Shown one piece after another: positions 1 through 7,812 of a stretch of 64,000 nucleotides of DNA. Positions within the stretch are counted from its first letter, which is position 1; every line of letters starts with the position of its first letter. This DNA comes from Oscillospiraceae bacterium (GTDB taxonomy: Bacteria; Bacillota; Clostridia; Oscillospirales; Oscillospiraceae). A model generated the notes under the pieces. The model was not told the origin of the DNA. It searched no databases and saw only the letters and a list, made by a program, of their open reading frames with translations. The stretch covers positions 1 to 64,000 of the forward strand of contig JAFWRM010000021.1 of NCBI GenBank assembly GCA_017519975.1, read 5' to 3'. Position numbers and translations under genes: made by a program.

Positions 1-20
1 GGGTTTGAGTTAGAGTATTC

Positions 21-105
21 ATAGCGAATGGGATGCCTGCCTTTCGGTTTAGTGTCAGCAACTCAACCTTAACATGGCACACTTCCATTCGCTATTCTTT
101 TTTTT
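21..105 (+). terminator. Hairpin with T-tract at left edge
   Basis: ATAGCGAATGG (21-31) is exactly complementary to CCATTCGCTAT (85-95), and a long T-run follows. This could terminate a gene lying left of the window. The 53-nt loop is long for a simple terminator, so a small structured RNA is also possible. Confidence 0.5.
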
Positions 106-169
106 CGAGTTAACTGTTAACTATGATTGTAGAACCTACACTCCCGCCGCGCACGAATACTTTCTGCAT

Positions 170-198
170 TTGTGAAATTGGAAGTTTCGTGGTATACT
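170..198 (+). promoter_or_regulatory. Sigma-A promoter of the activase operon
   Basis: TTGTGA (170-175), a 17-nt spacer and TATACT (193-198). It sits about 60 nt upstream of the preferred start codon at 261. Confidence 0.6.
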
Positions 199-260
199 GA
201 ATGGTAAATGTCCGCTGCTTTTTCTTTGCGGAAAAGATGATTTCTCAGGAGTCTGACGTT

Positions 261-3218
261 ATGACTGGTTTACGTTCCGCCGCCCCCTGTTCCCTGGGCA
301 TCGACATCGGCAGCACTACCGCGAAGGTGGTGCTCATGGACGGAAACACCGTTCTTTATGAAAAATATGAAAGACATCTCTCCCAGGTGCGCGCCAAAGC
401 TCTGGAGATGATCACCGAGATACGGGATCTTCTTACAGGCCGGGCGTTTACCGCCGCCATCTCCGGATCCGCAGGGCTCGGACTGGCCGAGGCCGCCGGT
501 CTTCCCTTCGTTCAGGAAGTCTACGCCACCGGGGAGGTCGTCAAGGCGCTGGAGCCGGACACTTCCGTGGTCATCGAACTGGGCGGTGAGGATGCCAAGG
601 TCATCTTCTTTGACGGCGGCACCGACGAACGCATGAACGGCACCTGCGCCGGCGGGACCGGAGCTTTCATCGACCAGATGGCGATCCTTCTCAATATGAG
701 CGTGGACGAGATGGACGCCGCCAGCCTGCAGCATACCCGTCTGTATCCCATCGCCTCCCGCTGCGGAGTTTTCGCCAAAACGGATATCCAGCCCCTGCTG
801 AATCAAGGCGCCGCAAAGGCGGACGTCGCCGCGAGCATCTATCAGGCCGTCGTCAACCAGACCATCTCCGGCCTTGCCCAGGGGCGCAGGATCACCGGAA
901 AGGTCATGTTTCTCGGCGGGCCTCTCCATTACTGCCGGGGACTGCGCGAGCGGTTTCGTGAGACCCTGAAACTGACGGACGACACCGCCGTTTTCCCGGA
1001 ATATGGCCGTTTTGCCGTCGCCATGGGCGCCGCCATGTACAGCAGAAAGGATCCGCGTCTGTTTTCCTATGAAACCATCACCAAAGCCCTCGCCACCGCT
1101 GAAGGAGCCGTCACCGTCGGTCACAGGCTCCCTCCGCTGTTTTCTTCCGAGGAGGAGTATCTTTCGTTTCGGGATCGTCATGCGAAGGCCACGGTCGAAG
1201 AGGATGACATTTCCTCTTACGCCGGAGACGCCTGGCTGGGCATCGACTGCGGCAGCACCACCACCAAGCTCGCCCTGATCAGCCGGGAAAACCGTATCCT
1301 CTACAGTTTCTACAGTTCCAACCGCGGCAATCCCGTGGAACTGGTGAAGGAACAGCTGTCGAAGATCTATGAACTGTGCGGCGACAGGATCACGATCCGG
1401 GGCAGCGCCGTTACGGGCTACGGAGAGCAGCTGATCGAGGCGGCGTTTCAGGTAGACGCCGGCGTCGTAGAGACCATCGCCCATTACACCGCCGCCCGCT
1501 ATTTCCAGCCGGACGTGGATTTCATTCTGGACATCGGAGGCCAGGACATCAAGTGCTTCCGCATCAGAAACGGAGCCATCGACAGCATCATGCTCAATGA
1601 AGCCTGTTCCTCCGGCTGCGGATCCTTCATCGAGACGTTCGCGCGCTCCATGGGCTACGGCATTGAGGAATTTGCCGCCCTCGGTCTGAAGGGGAAGAAC
1701 CCCGTCGACCTTGGAAGCCGCTGCACGGTGTTCATGAACAGTTCCGTCAAACAGTCCCAGAAAGAAGGGGCGACCGTGGAGGACATCTCCGCCGGTCTGT
1801 CCGTCAGTGTGGTGAAAAACGCCGTATACAAGGTGATCCGCGCCTCTTCCGCCCGGGAACTGGGCCAGCACATCGTGGTGCAGGGAGGCACCTTCCTGAA
1901 CGACGCCGTTCTGCGGGCTTTTGAGATGGAAATGGGCGGCCCCGTGATCCGTCCTGCCATTGCCGGACTCATGGGGGCTTACGGCGCCGCGCTGTACGCC
2001 AGAAAATTCCAGGCCAGCCGCCTGCTCTCCAGGGAAGCGCTTGCCTCCTTCTCCCACACTTCCCGTGCCGCTGTCTGCCATGGCTGTACCAATCAGTGCC
2101 GCCTGATCATCAATACCTTTGCGGACGGACGTCGTCTGATCTCCGGCAACCAGTGCCAGCGCGGGCTGGGGCTGGACGCGTCGGACGCCGGGCTTCCGAA
2201 TCTTTACGCGTACAAGCGGGACTATCTGGCCGGTCTCACCGGCCGCCCGGGAAAGCGCGGAAAGCTTGGGATCCCCATGGCTCTGGGTATGTTCGAACTG
2301 GCTCCCATGTGGCACGCCGTTTTCACAGAACTCGGATATGAGGTCGTCTTCAGCCGGCTTTCGACACGGCGCACATACGAAAAGGGCCAGTTTTCCATCC
2401 CGTCGGATACCGCCTGCTATCCGGCCAAGATCATGCACGGCCATATGGAGGAACTGATGGACGAGGGCATCACGACCCTGTTTTATCCGGTCCTCACCTA
2501 CAATGTGGATGAGCAGGGCGGCACCAATCACTATAACTGCCCCATCGTGGCCTATTACAGCGAACTGCTAAACGGAAACATGGACCGGCTGAAGGACGTC
2601 ACTTTTCTTTATCCCAATCTGAATATCAACTCCCCGCGGGCGTTCACGGCCACGCTTTATGAGGCGATGCACCGTCACGACCCCACCGTGACCAGAGGGG
2701 AATGCCGAAAAGCCGTAACGGCGGGTCTGGAGGCCTACGAACGATTCCGGCGGGACGTCATGGCGGAGGGCGAGCGTGCCGTCGCGTTCGCCCGCGCGGA
2801 GGGCAAGCGGATCATGATTCTTGCGGGGCGCCCGTATCACATTGATCCGGAGATCGGCCACGGCATCGACAAGCTCGCCGTTCAGCTGGGCTTCGTTGTC
2901 GTCAGTGAAGACAGCGTCTGCCATCTGGAGGAACCGCAGCGGACCCGGGTCCTGAACCAGTGGACCTATCACAGCCGTCTCTACCGCGCCGCCCGCTATG
3001 CCACCCATCACGCGGATACTGAACTGGTGCAGCTGGTCTCCTTCGGCTGCGGGATCGACGCCATCACCACGGACGAATGCCGCAGCATCCTCGAACCGGA
3101 AGGCAAGTTCTATACTCAGCTGAAGATCGATGAGATCACCAATCTCGGTGCCGTCAGGATCAGGCTCCGCAGCCTGCTCGGCGCGCTGGAAGCAAAAGAA
3201 GGAGGCCGTACCGCGTGA
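261..3218 (+). CDS. Acyl-CoA dehydratase activase-like protein, tandem ATPase domains
   Basis: Member of the BadF/BadG/BcrA/BcrD family of ATPases, which activate 2-hydroxyacyl-CoA dehydratases by ATP-driven electron transfer. Two copies of the ATPase fold are visible: phosphate-binding GIDIGSTT at residues 13-20 with Cys129 in a TCAGGTGAF loop, and GIDCGSTT near 327 with Cys449 and Cys453. Such loop cysteines bind the [4Fe-4S] cluster in HgdC-type activators. A C-terminal DUF2229-like part carries Cys606, Cys609 and Cys613. I prefer the ATG at 261, which has AGGAG about 9 nt upstream; an in-frame ATG at 201 would add 20 unlikely residues. The gene overlaps the next one by GTGA, so the two are probably translationally coupled. 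The true substrate of this long activase class is not known, and no classical HgdAB dehydratase is adjacent. Confidence 0.85.
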   Translation: MTGLRSAAPCSLGIDIGSTTAKVVLMDGNTVLYEKYERHLSQVRAKALEMITEIRDLLTGRAFTAAISGSAGLGLAEAAGLPFVQEVYATGEVVKALEPDTSVVIELGGEDAKVIFFDGGTDERMNGTCAGGTGAFIDQMAILLNMSVDEMDAASLQHTRLYPIASRCGVFAKTDIQPLLNQGAAKADVAASIYQAVVNQTISGLAQGRRITGKVMFLGGPLHYCRGLRERFRETLKLTDDTAVFPEYGRFAVAMGAAMYSRKDPRLFSYETITKALATAEGAVTVGHRLPPLFSSEEEYLSFRDRHAKATVEEDDISSYAGDAWLGIDCGSTTTKLALISRENRILYSFYSSNRGNPVELVKEQLSKIYELCGDRITIRGSAVTGYGEQLIEAAFQVDAGVVETIAHYTAARYFQPDVDFILDIGGQDIKCFRIRNGAIDSIMLNEACSSGCGSFIETFARSMGYGIEEFAALGLKGKNPVDLGSRCTVFMNSSVKQSQKEGATVEDISAGLSVSVVKNAVYKVIRASSARELGQHIVVQGGTFLNDAVLRAFEMEMGGPVIRPAIAGLMGAYGAALYARKFQASRLLSREALASFSHTSRAAVCHGCTNQCRLIINTFADGRRLISGNQCQRGLGLDASDAGLPNLYAYKRDYLAGLTGRPGKRGKLGIPMALGMFELAPMWHAVFTELGYEVVFSRLSTRRTYEKGQFSIPSDTACYPAKIMHGHMEELMDEGITTLFYPVLTYNVDEQGGTNHYNCPIVAYYSELLNGNMDRLKDVTFLYPNLNINSPRAFTATLYEAMHRHDPTVTRGECRKAVTAGLEAYERFRRDVMAEGERAVAFARAEGKRIMILAGRPYHIDPEIGHGIDKLAVQLGFVVVSEDSVCHLEEPQRTRVLNQWTYHSRLYRAARYATHHADTELVQLVSFGCGIDAITTDECRSILEPEGKFYTQLKIDEITNLGAVRIRLRSLLGALEAKEGGRTA

Positions 3219-4498
3219 GCAGAAAGCAAGCCCCCAACTATATCCCCTTTACGAAGGAGATGAAAAAGACCCACACCATTCTCATCCCGAACATGCTTCC
3301 CATGCATTTCAAGATGATCATGAGCGTGATGAAGACCTACGGCTACGATTGCCGCCTGCTGGAAACGTCCGGCCCCGCCGTCGTGGAAGCCGGTCTCAGG
3401 TACGTACACAACGACACCTGCTATCCAGCCATTCTGGTGATCGGACAGTTCATCGACTCCATCCGGTCCGGCACCTATGATCCCGACCGGACGGCCCTGA
3501 TCCTGTTCCAGACCGGCGGCGGATGCCGGGCGAGCAACTACATCCCCCTGCTCCGCAAGGCTCTGGAGCGGGCCGGCTACAGTCAGGTGCCGGTGATCTC
3601 CCTGAGTCTGGCGGGCATGGAGAAGCATCCCGGACTGGAACTGACGCTGCCGCTGATGCACGGACTGGTATACGCCCTGCTGTACGGAGATCTTCTGATG
3701 TCGCTCGTCAATCAGTGCCGCACCTATGAAAAGGAAAAGGGCGCCGCGCAGGCGCTTGCTTCCCGCTGGGTGGAGCGGCTGGGCACGGAACTGGGCAGCG
3801 GAAGCCACATCCGGTACGCGGACGTGAAGAACAATTACCGGAAGATCATCCGCTCTTTTGCGGAACTTCCGCTGGAACGTTTTCCCGCCGTGAAGGTCGG
3901 CATCGTCGGAGAGATCTTCGTCAAGTACTCTCCTCTGGGAAACAACGACCTGGAACAGTTCCTTGTCAATGAAAAAGCCGAGGTCGTGGTCCCCGGCCTT
4001 CTGGATTTCATGATGTACTGCACCTACAACAACGTGCTGGAATACCGGATCCGGAAGGACCGCTGGCTTTCCTCCGTCGTCAACAGTATTGCCACCTCCT
4101 ACCTGTCAAAAAAGAAAAACGACATCATCCGCATCATGGAGGAAGACGGCACCTTCACTCCCATGACACGGTTTGAAGATACGATCCGCTGCCCCGAAGG
4201 CACCATCGGAATCGGGACGAAAATGGGCGAGGGCTGGCTCCTGACCGCTGAGATGCTGGAACTTGGCCACAGCGGCGTGAAAAACATCGTCTGTACACAG
4301 CCGTTCGGATGTCTGCCCAATCATATCTGCGGCAAGGGCATGATGAAGCCGATCAAGGAACACAATCCGGATATCAACATCGTGGCCATCGACTACGACG
4401 CGGGCGCCACCCGCGTCAACCAGGAAAACCGCCTGAAGCTCATGCTGAGCAACGCACGGGAGAATCTGGAAAAGGAACTGGCCGTCGGAAATGAATGA
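3215..4498 (+). CDS. 2-hydroxyacyl-CoA dehydratase-like protein (partner of activase)
   Basis: A 427-residue HgdB-like protein starting at a GTG that overlaps the upstream stop codon. Conserved-looking cysteine segments include HNDTCYPA, GGGCRASNY and CTQPFGCLPNHICG, suitable for binding an Fe-S cluster. In many Clostridia the activase and this domain form one chain of about 1400 residues; here they are two ORFs in different frames (985 + 427 residues) joined by an overlap. The reading frame is intact across the junction, with a plausible start codon. A native split looks more likely than an error, but a frameshift cannot be excluded from sequence alone. The function is inferred from family only. 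Confidence 0.75.
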   Translation: MSRKQAPNYIPFTKEMKKTHTILIPNMLPMHFKMIMSVMKTYGYDCRLLETSGPAVVEAGLRYVHNDTCYPAILVIGQFIDSIRSGTYDPDRTALILFQTGGGCRASNYIPLLRKALERAGYSQVPVISLSLAGMEKHPGLELTLPLMHGLVYALLYGDLLMSLVNQCRTYEKEKGAAQALASRWVERLGTELGSGSHIRYADVKNNYRKIIRSFAELPLERFPAVKVGIVGEIFVKYSPLGNNDLEQFLVNEKAEVVVPGLLDFMMYCTYNNVLEYRIRKDRWLSSVVNSIATSYLSKKKNDIIRIMEEDGTFTPMTRFEDTIRCPEGTIGIGTKMGEGWLLTAEMLELGHSGVKNIVCTQPFGCLPNHICGKGMMKPIKEHNPDINIVAIDYDAGATRVNQENRLKLMLSNARENLEKELAVGNE

Positions 4499-4556
4499 AA
4501 AGAAGACCGTCTTCGAAAAGCTGGAAGTTTTTTCGAAGACGGTCTTCTTTTTTATT
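4498..4556. terminator. Bidirectional terminator
   Basis: Near-perfect inverted repeat with 22-nt arms (4498-4519 and 4530-4551) and a 10-nt loop, flanked by A-rich and T-rich runs. It serves the dehydratase-like gene from the left and the convergent AI-2E-type transporter gene from the right. Confidence 0.85.
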
Positions 4557-5805
4557 TTTCCGCTGTCTCCGGCGGTTCCGGGCCGTCGGGCGCCTCCATC
4601 GCCGGAGCGGCGCTCTCCCTGTTCTTTTCCGGTTCGGAGGATTCCTCCGCCCCCTGCTCCCGGTCAATCTTCCGCCGGCGGCTGGCCTCCAGCCAGGGCA
4701 GGAAGCAGTCCGCGTACAGATAGTCCAGAATGGCCGCTGCAGGAACCGCAAGCAGGATGCCCACAAGCCCGGCGATACGCCCGCCGACGATGATGGCCGT
4801 CAGTACCAGCAGACCGGAGATCCCCAGAGAGCTCCCGTACAGGCGCGGCTTCAGCACATATCCGTCCAGGAACTGCAGGATGATCGTAAACCCAATGAAG
4901 AGCAATGCGTGCAGCGGACGGGTCAGTACCAGAATGAACGCGCCGCATACACCCCCCACCAGAGGTCCGAAGGTAGGCACCAGGTTGGCTGCCGCCACCA
5001 GGAAGGAGATCAGGCCCACATACTCCATTCCGCAGATGGCCATGAAAATGGCGTTTGCGGCTCCAACGATGATGCTGTCGATCAGGTTGAACACCACATA
5101 GCGGTTCAGGATGACGTTGCACTTGCGGATGACCGCAAGGATGAAATCGTGCCGCCTTTGGCGGACGAACACCGCATTCATCAGCCGGTGCGTTCCCGCT
5201 TTGATGTTGGCTTTCTCCAGCAGCAGATAGACGGACATGATGAACGCAATGACAAAATTGAAGATGCTTTTCCCCGCTACGGTGGAGGCGGAAATGATCT
5301 TGCCCGTATTCTCAGACAGATATTCCACAATGGCTTCCAGCAGTGCCTCGGATGAGTCCGCCAGCTGCTGGATGTTCAGCAGCCGTCCCAGCGCGTTGTG
5401 CCCAAGGCCCCAGTTCTCCAGCCATCCCTGCAGCGTTGCCACGTAGGTGTTCAGATTCCTGGCAAGTTTGACGATGCTGGAAGCCAGCTGCGGCACTACG
5501 ATGGCCGTCATCAGAACGAGAAAAGCCAGTACCGTGATAATGGTGAGCAGAATGGACAGACGCCATCCCGTCTTTTCCTTCTTCACTTTCCGGAACAGCA
5601 GGCGCTGGTAGATCTTTGCCAGCGAGTTCATGATGTACGCTATGACGCATCCGCCGATCAGAGGCCCGAGATAAGACGCCACCGTGCTGACGACGCGGGA
5701 CAGCACACTGATATGAGACAGTACAAGATAGACCGCAACCGTGACGCAGCCGGCGAGGGTATATGCGAACCATCTCTGTTCCTTCAGTTTATCGAACCGT
5801 CTCAT
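4552..5805 (-). CDS. AI-2E family (PerM/YdiK) transporter
   Basis: A 417-residue polytopic membrane protein of the AI-2E exporter family. Two hydrophobic segments lie near the N-terminus, followed by a soluble amphipathic region and a run of further transmembrane segments with glycine/proline-rich turns such as FGPLVGGV and the DGYVLKPRLYG segment typical of the family. The C-terminus is a charged, Glu/Pro-rich tail. The start is the ATG at 5805 (MRRFDKLKEQ), preceded by a GGGAGGG ribosome site; the frame stays open a further 31 codons upstream. Substrates differ across this family (AI-2, Na+/H+ exchange and others), so no substrate is claimed. Confidence 0.85.
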   Translation of the reverse strand: MRRFDKLKEQRWFAYTLAGCVTVAVYLVLSHISVLSRVVSTVASYLGPLIGGCVIAYIMNSLAKIYQRLLFRKVKKEKTGWRLSILLTIITVLAFLVLMTAIVVPQLASSIVKLARNLNTYVATLQGWLENWGLGHNALGRLLNIQQLADSSEALLEAIVEYLSENTGKIISASTVAGKSIFNFVIAFIMSVYLLLEKANIKAGTHRLMNAVFVRQRRHDFILAVIRKCNVILNRYVVFNLIDSIIVGAANAIFMAICGMEYVGLISFLVAAANLVPTFGPLVGGVCGAFILVLTRPLHALLFIGFTIILQFLDGYVLKPRLYGSSLGISGLLVLTAIIVGGRIAGLVGILLAVPAAAILDYLYADCFLPWLEASRRRKIDREQGAEESSEPEKNRESAAPAMEAPDGPEPPETAEK

Positions 5806-5941
5806 GCTCTCCCTCCCAATTTCGTTCCTCCGACAGCACCTGCTCTGTGCGTTTACCATTGTACCCGCTTTCCTCAATGAATTCAATGCCGCCGGCAAGA
5901 AAAACGACGGGCCTCCGCGGTCCGTTTCCGGGTCTGCAGCG

Positions 5942-5969
5942 TTGCTTTTGCTCCGTTTTATGATATGAT
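5942..5969 (+). promoter_or_regulatory. Promoter of PHP phosphatase gene
   Basis: TTGCTT (5942-5947), a 16-nt spacer and TATGAT (5964-5969), about 30 nt upstream of the start codon. Confidence 0.5.
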
Positions 5970-5998
5970 AGCGTATATCTGCAATTCAGGAGGCTCCG

Positions 5999-6814
5999 AT
6001 GAAGATCCTGTCCACCCTTCACAATCACTGTACCATGTGCGACGGCAGAAGCACGCCGGAGGAGATGCTCTCCGCGGCCGCTGCTGCCGGCTTTTCAGAT
6101 CTCGGCATGTCCTGCCACGGGTACGCGCCCTTTGATCCGGCCTACTCCATCTCCGGGGAGGAAGAATACCTGACCGCCATGACCGCTCTCACCGCCGCCT
6201 GGTCCGACCGGCTGCGGCTGCATACCGGGATAGAGGAGGATCTGTTCGCCCCATCCGCCATGCCGGAACGCTACGATTACCGCATTGGGGACGTGCACTA
6301 CGCCAGAGACCGTTCCACCGGCGAACTCGTTCCCGTAGACGGGTCCGTGGAGGATCTTCACCGCGTCATCCGCCGCCTGTTCCGCGGGAACGCCATGGAC
6401 ATGGTGCGGGATTATTACGACAACATGGTCGCCGCCGCCGAACGGCGCCCGCTGGTCATCGGGCATTTCGATCTGATCACCAAATACAACCAGAAGGCCC
6501 GCTTTTTCGATGAGGATTCCGACGAATACCGTGAGCTTGCTTCTCAGGCTCTGGAAGCCTGCCTTGCCGGCGGCGCAGTATTCGAGATCAACGCCGGCGC
6601 TGCGGTAAAGGGGCTGCGAAGCGTTCCCTATCCCGCCCCGTTCCTTCTTCAAAGACTGCGGGAGCTTGGCGGGCAGATCACGCTGTCCGCGGACTGCCAT
6701 TATGCGCCTCTTCTCACAGCCGGGCTGGATCTGGCCGCCCGCTGTGCGAGGGACGCTGGTTTTGAAGAAGCTCTGCAGTTCATTGACGGACGCTTCGTCC
6801 CATTTCCCCTGTAA
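5999..6814 (+). CDS. PHP-domain phosphatase, histidinol-phosphatase-like
   Basis: A 271-residue PHP-fold metallohydrolase. The N-terminal LHNHCTMCDG motif (His8, His10, Asp15) supplies metal ligands, and further His/Asp positions include GDVHY, GHFDLI and SADCHY near the C-terminus. This is the order seen in HisJ/HisK-type histidinol phosphatases, which release phosphate from L-histidinol phosphate. No other his gene is nearby, so another phosphoester substrate is possible. AGGAGG lies 5 nt before the ATG. The gene is monocistronic between its own promoter and a GC-rich hairpin. Confidence 0.8.
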   Translation: MKILSTLHNHCTMCDGRSTPEEMLSAAAAAGFSDLGMSCHGYAPFDPAYSISGEEEYLTAMTALTAAWSDRLRLHTGIEEDLFAPSAMPERYDYRIGDVHYARDRSTGELVPVDGSVEDLHRVIRRLFRGNAMDMVRDYYDNMVAAAERRPLVIGHFDLITKYNQKARFFDEDSDEYRELASQALEACLAGGAVFEINAGAAVKGLRSVPYPAPFLLQRLRELGGQITLSADCHYAPLLTAGLDLAARCARDAGFEEALQFIDGRFVPFPL

Positions 6815-6825
6815 GCGCATTTCCG

Positions 6826-6857
6826 GCGGCCGCCTCGCAACGGGGCGGCCGTTTTCT
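6826..6857 (+). terminator. Terminator after PHP gene
   Basis: GC-rich inverted repeat (GGCGGCCGCC against GGGGCGGCCG) followed by TTTTCTTTCTTTT. Confidence 0.6.
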
Positions 6858-6887
6858 TTCTTTTCAGTAGAAAAACGGCGGAGCGTA

Positions 6888-6896
6888 TGATATAAT
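6888..6896 (+). promoter_or_regulatory. Extended -10 promoter of uppP-ftsK-gltX
   Basis: TGATATAAT is an extended -10 element (TATAAT at 6891-6896). The -35 region (TAGAAA) is weak. A short hairpin, CCACAGC/GCTGTGG, follows in the leader near 6909-6926. Confidence 0.5.
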
Positions 6897-6957
6897 TGTT
6901 TGGATTCGACCACAGCTTTCGCTGTGGAATACGCAAGGCCGGAAGGGAGGGTCCGTA

Positions 6958-7797
6958 ATGTCCGTCTGGCTTGCCATTCTGCTGGGCCTGGTCCAGGGGG
7001 TAACGGAATTCATTCCCGTTTCCAGTTCCGGGCATCTGGCTGTTCTTGAACAGCTGTTCCACGTCAGCTGTACGGAGCAGCAGCTTCTGTTTTTCAACAC
7101 GCTTCTCCATCTTGGCACTCTGGCGGCGGTATGCATGGTCTGCCGGGAGGATCTCGGCAAGATGGCGAGAGGCGGCGTACGTCTTCTGCAGGGGCAGATG
7201 GATTTCTCCGTCTTCGGCGATCCTCTGATCCCCGCAATGCGTCAGCTGCTCTGCATTGCCGTCGGCTCTCTGCCTCTGCTCGCCGTGCTCCTTCTGAGCG
7301 GAAAGATCGCCCCTCTGTTCGCCATGCCCGGCTTTATCGGCGTGGCCATGATCGCCAACGGGTTTCTTCTGTTCGTATGCGATCGGCTGATCCGTCCGGG
7401 CAGTAAAGGCCCACGTACCATTTCCCCGGCTGACGGACTCTGGATCGGACTGGCACACGCCTGCGCCGTTCTTCCCGGCCTTTCCTCCGTCGCCGTTGCT
7501 CTTGCCGCAGCACTTTCCCGCGGCTGCACAAGGAAATATGCGCTGCGCTTTTCCCTGCTGCTGTCCGTGCCCGCCGTTGCGGGAAGTCTGATCGTGAGCC
7601 TTGTGCGCTGCCTTTCCTCAGGGATCCAGCTGGCGCTCCTGCCGGCATTTCTCGCGGGCTTCGCAGTGTCCGCCGTCGTCGGCTTTTTCACCATCCGGCT
7701 GCTGATCCGGCTGATGCATCGGGGAATGTTCGGGCATCTCTGCACCTACTGCTGGGCCGCAGGCGCTCTGACGATCCTGATTTCCGTGATATTCTGA
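6958..7797 (+). CDS. uppP: Undecaprenyl-diphosphatase UppP/BacA
   Basis: A 279-residue integral membrane enzyme that dephosphorylates undecaprenyl diphosphate to recycle the lipid carrier of peptidoglycan synthesis; members confer bacitracin resistance. The diagnostic N-terminal signature GVTEFIPVSSSGH is present near residues 14-27, and the chain is hydrophobic throughout with about eight predicted membrane segments. A second conserved patch, LPGLSSVAVALAAALSRG, corresponds to the PGxSRS-type motif but reads PGLSSV here, a moderate deviation. Length fits the family. GGAAGGGAGG precedes the ATG. It lies 15 nt upstream of ftsK. Confidence 0.92.
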   Translation: MSVWLAILLGLVQGVTEFIPVSSSGHLAVLEQLFHVSCTEQQLLFFNTLLHLGTLAAVCMVCREDLGKMARGGVRLLQGQMDFSVFGDPLIPAMRQLLCIAVGSLPLLAVLLLSGKIAPLFAMPGFIGVAMIANGFLLFVCDRLIRPGSKGPRTISPADGLWIGLAHACAVLPGLSSVAVALAAALSRGCTRKYALRFSLLLSVPAVAGSLIVSLVRCLSSGIQLALLPAFLAGFAVSAVVGFFTIRLLIRLMHRGMFGHLCTYCWAAGALTILISVIF

Positions 7798-7812
7798 TTC
7801 GGAGGGATATCC

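Noticed and set aside
270..2531. Long minus-strand ORF (753 codons) opposite the activase gene
   Set aside because: It is antisense to a clearly conserved protein, with no ribosome site or recognisable domain; long antisense ORFs are common in GC-rich coding DNA.
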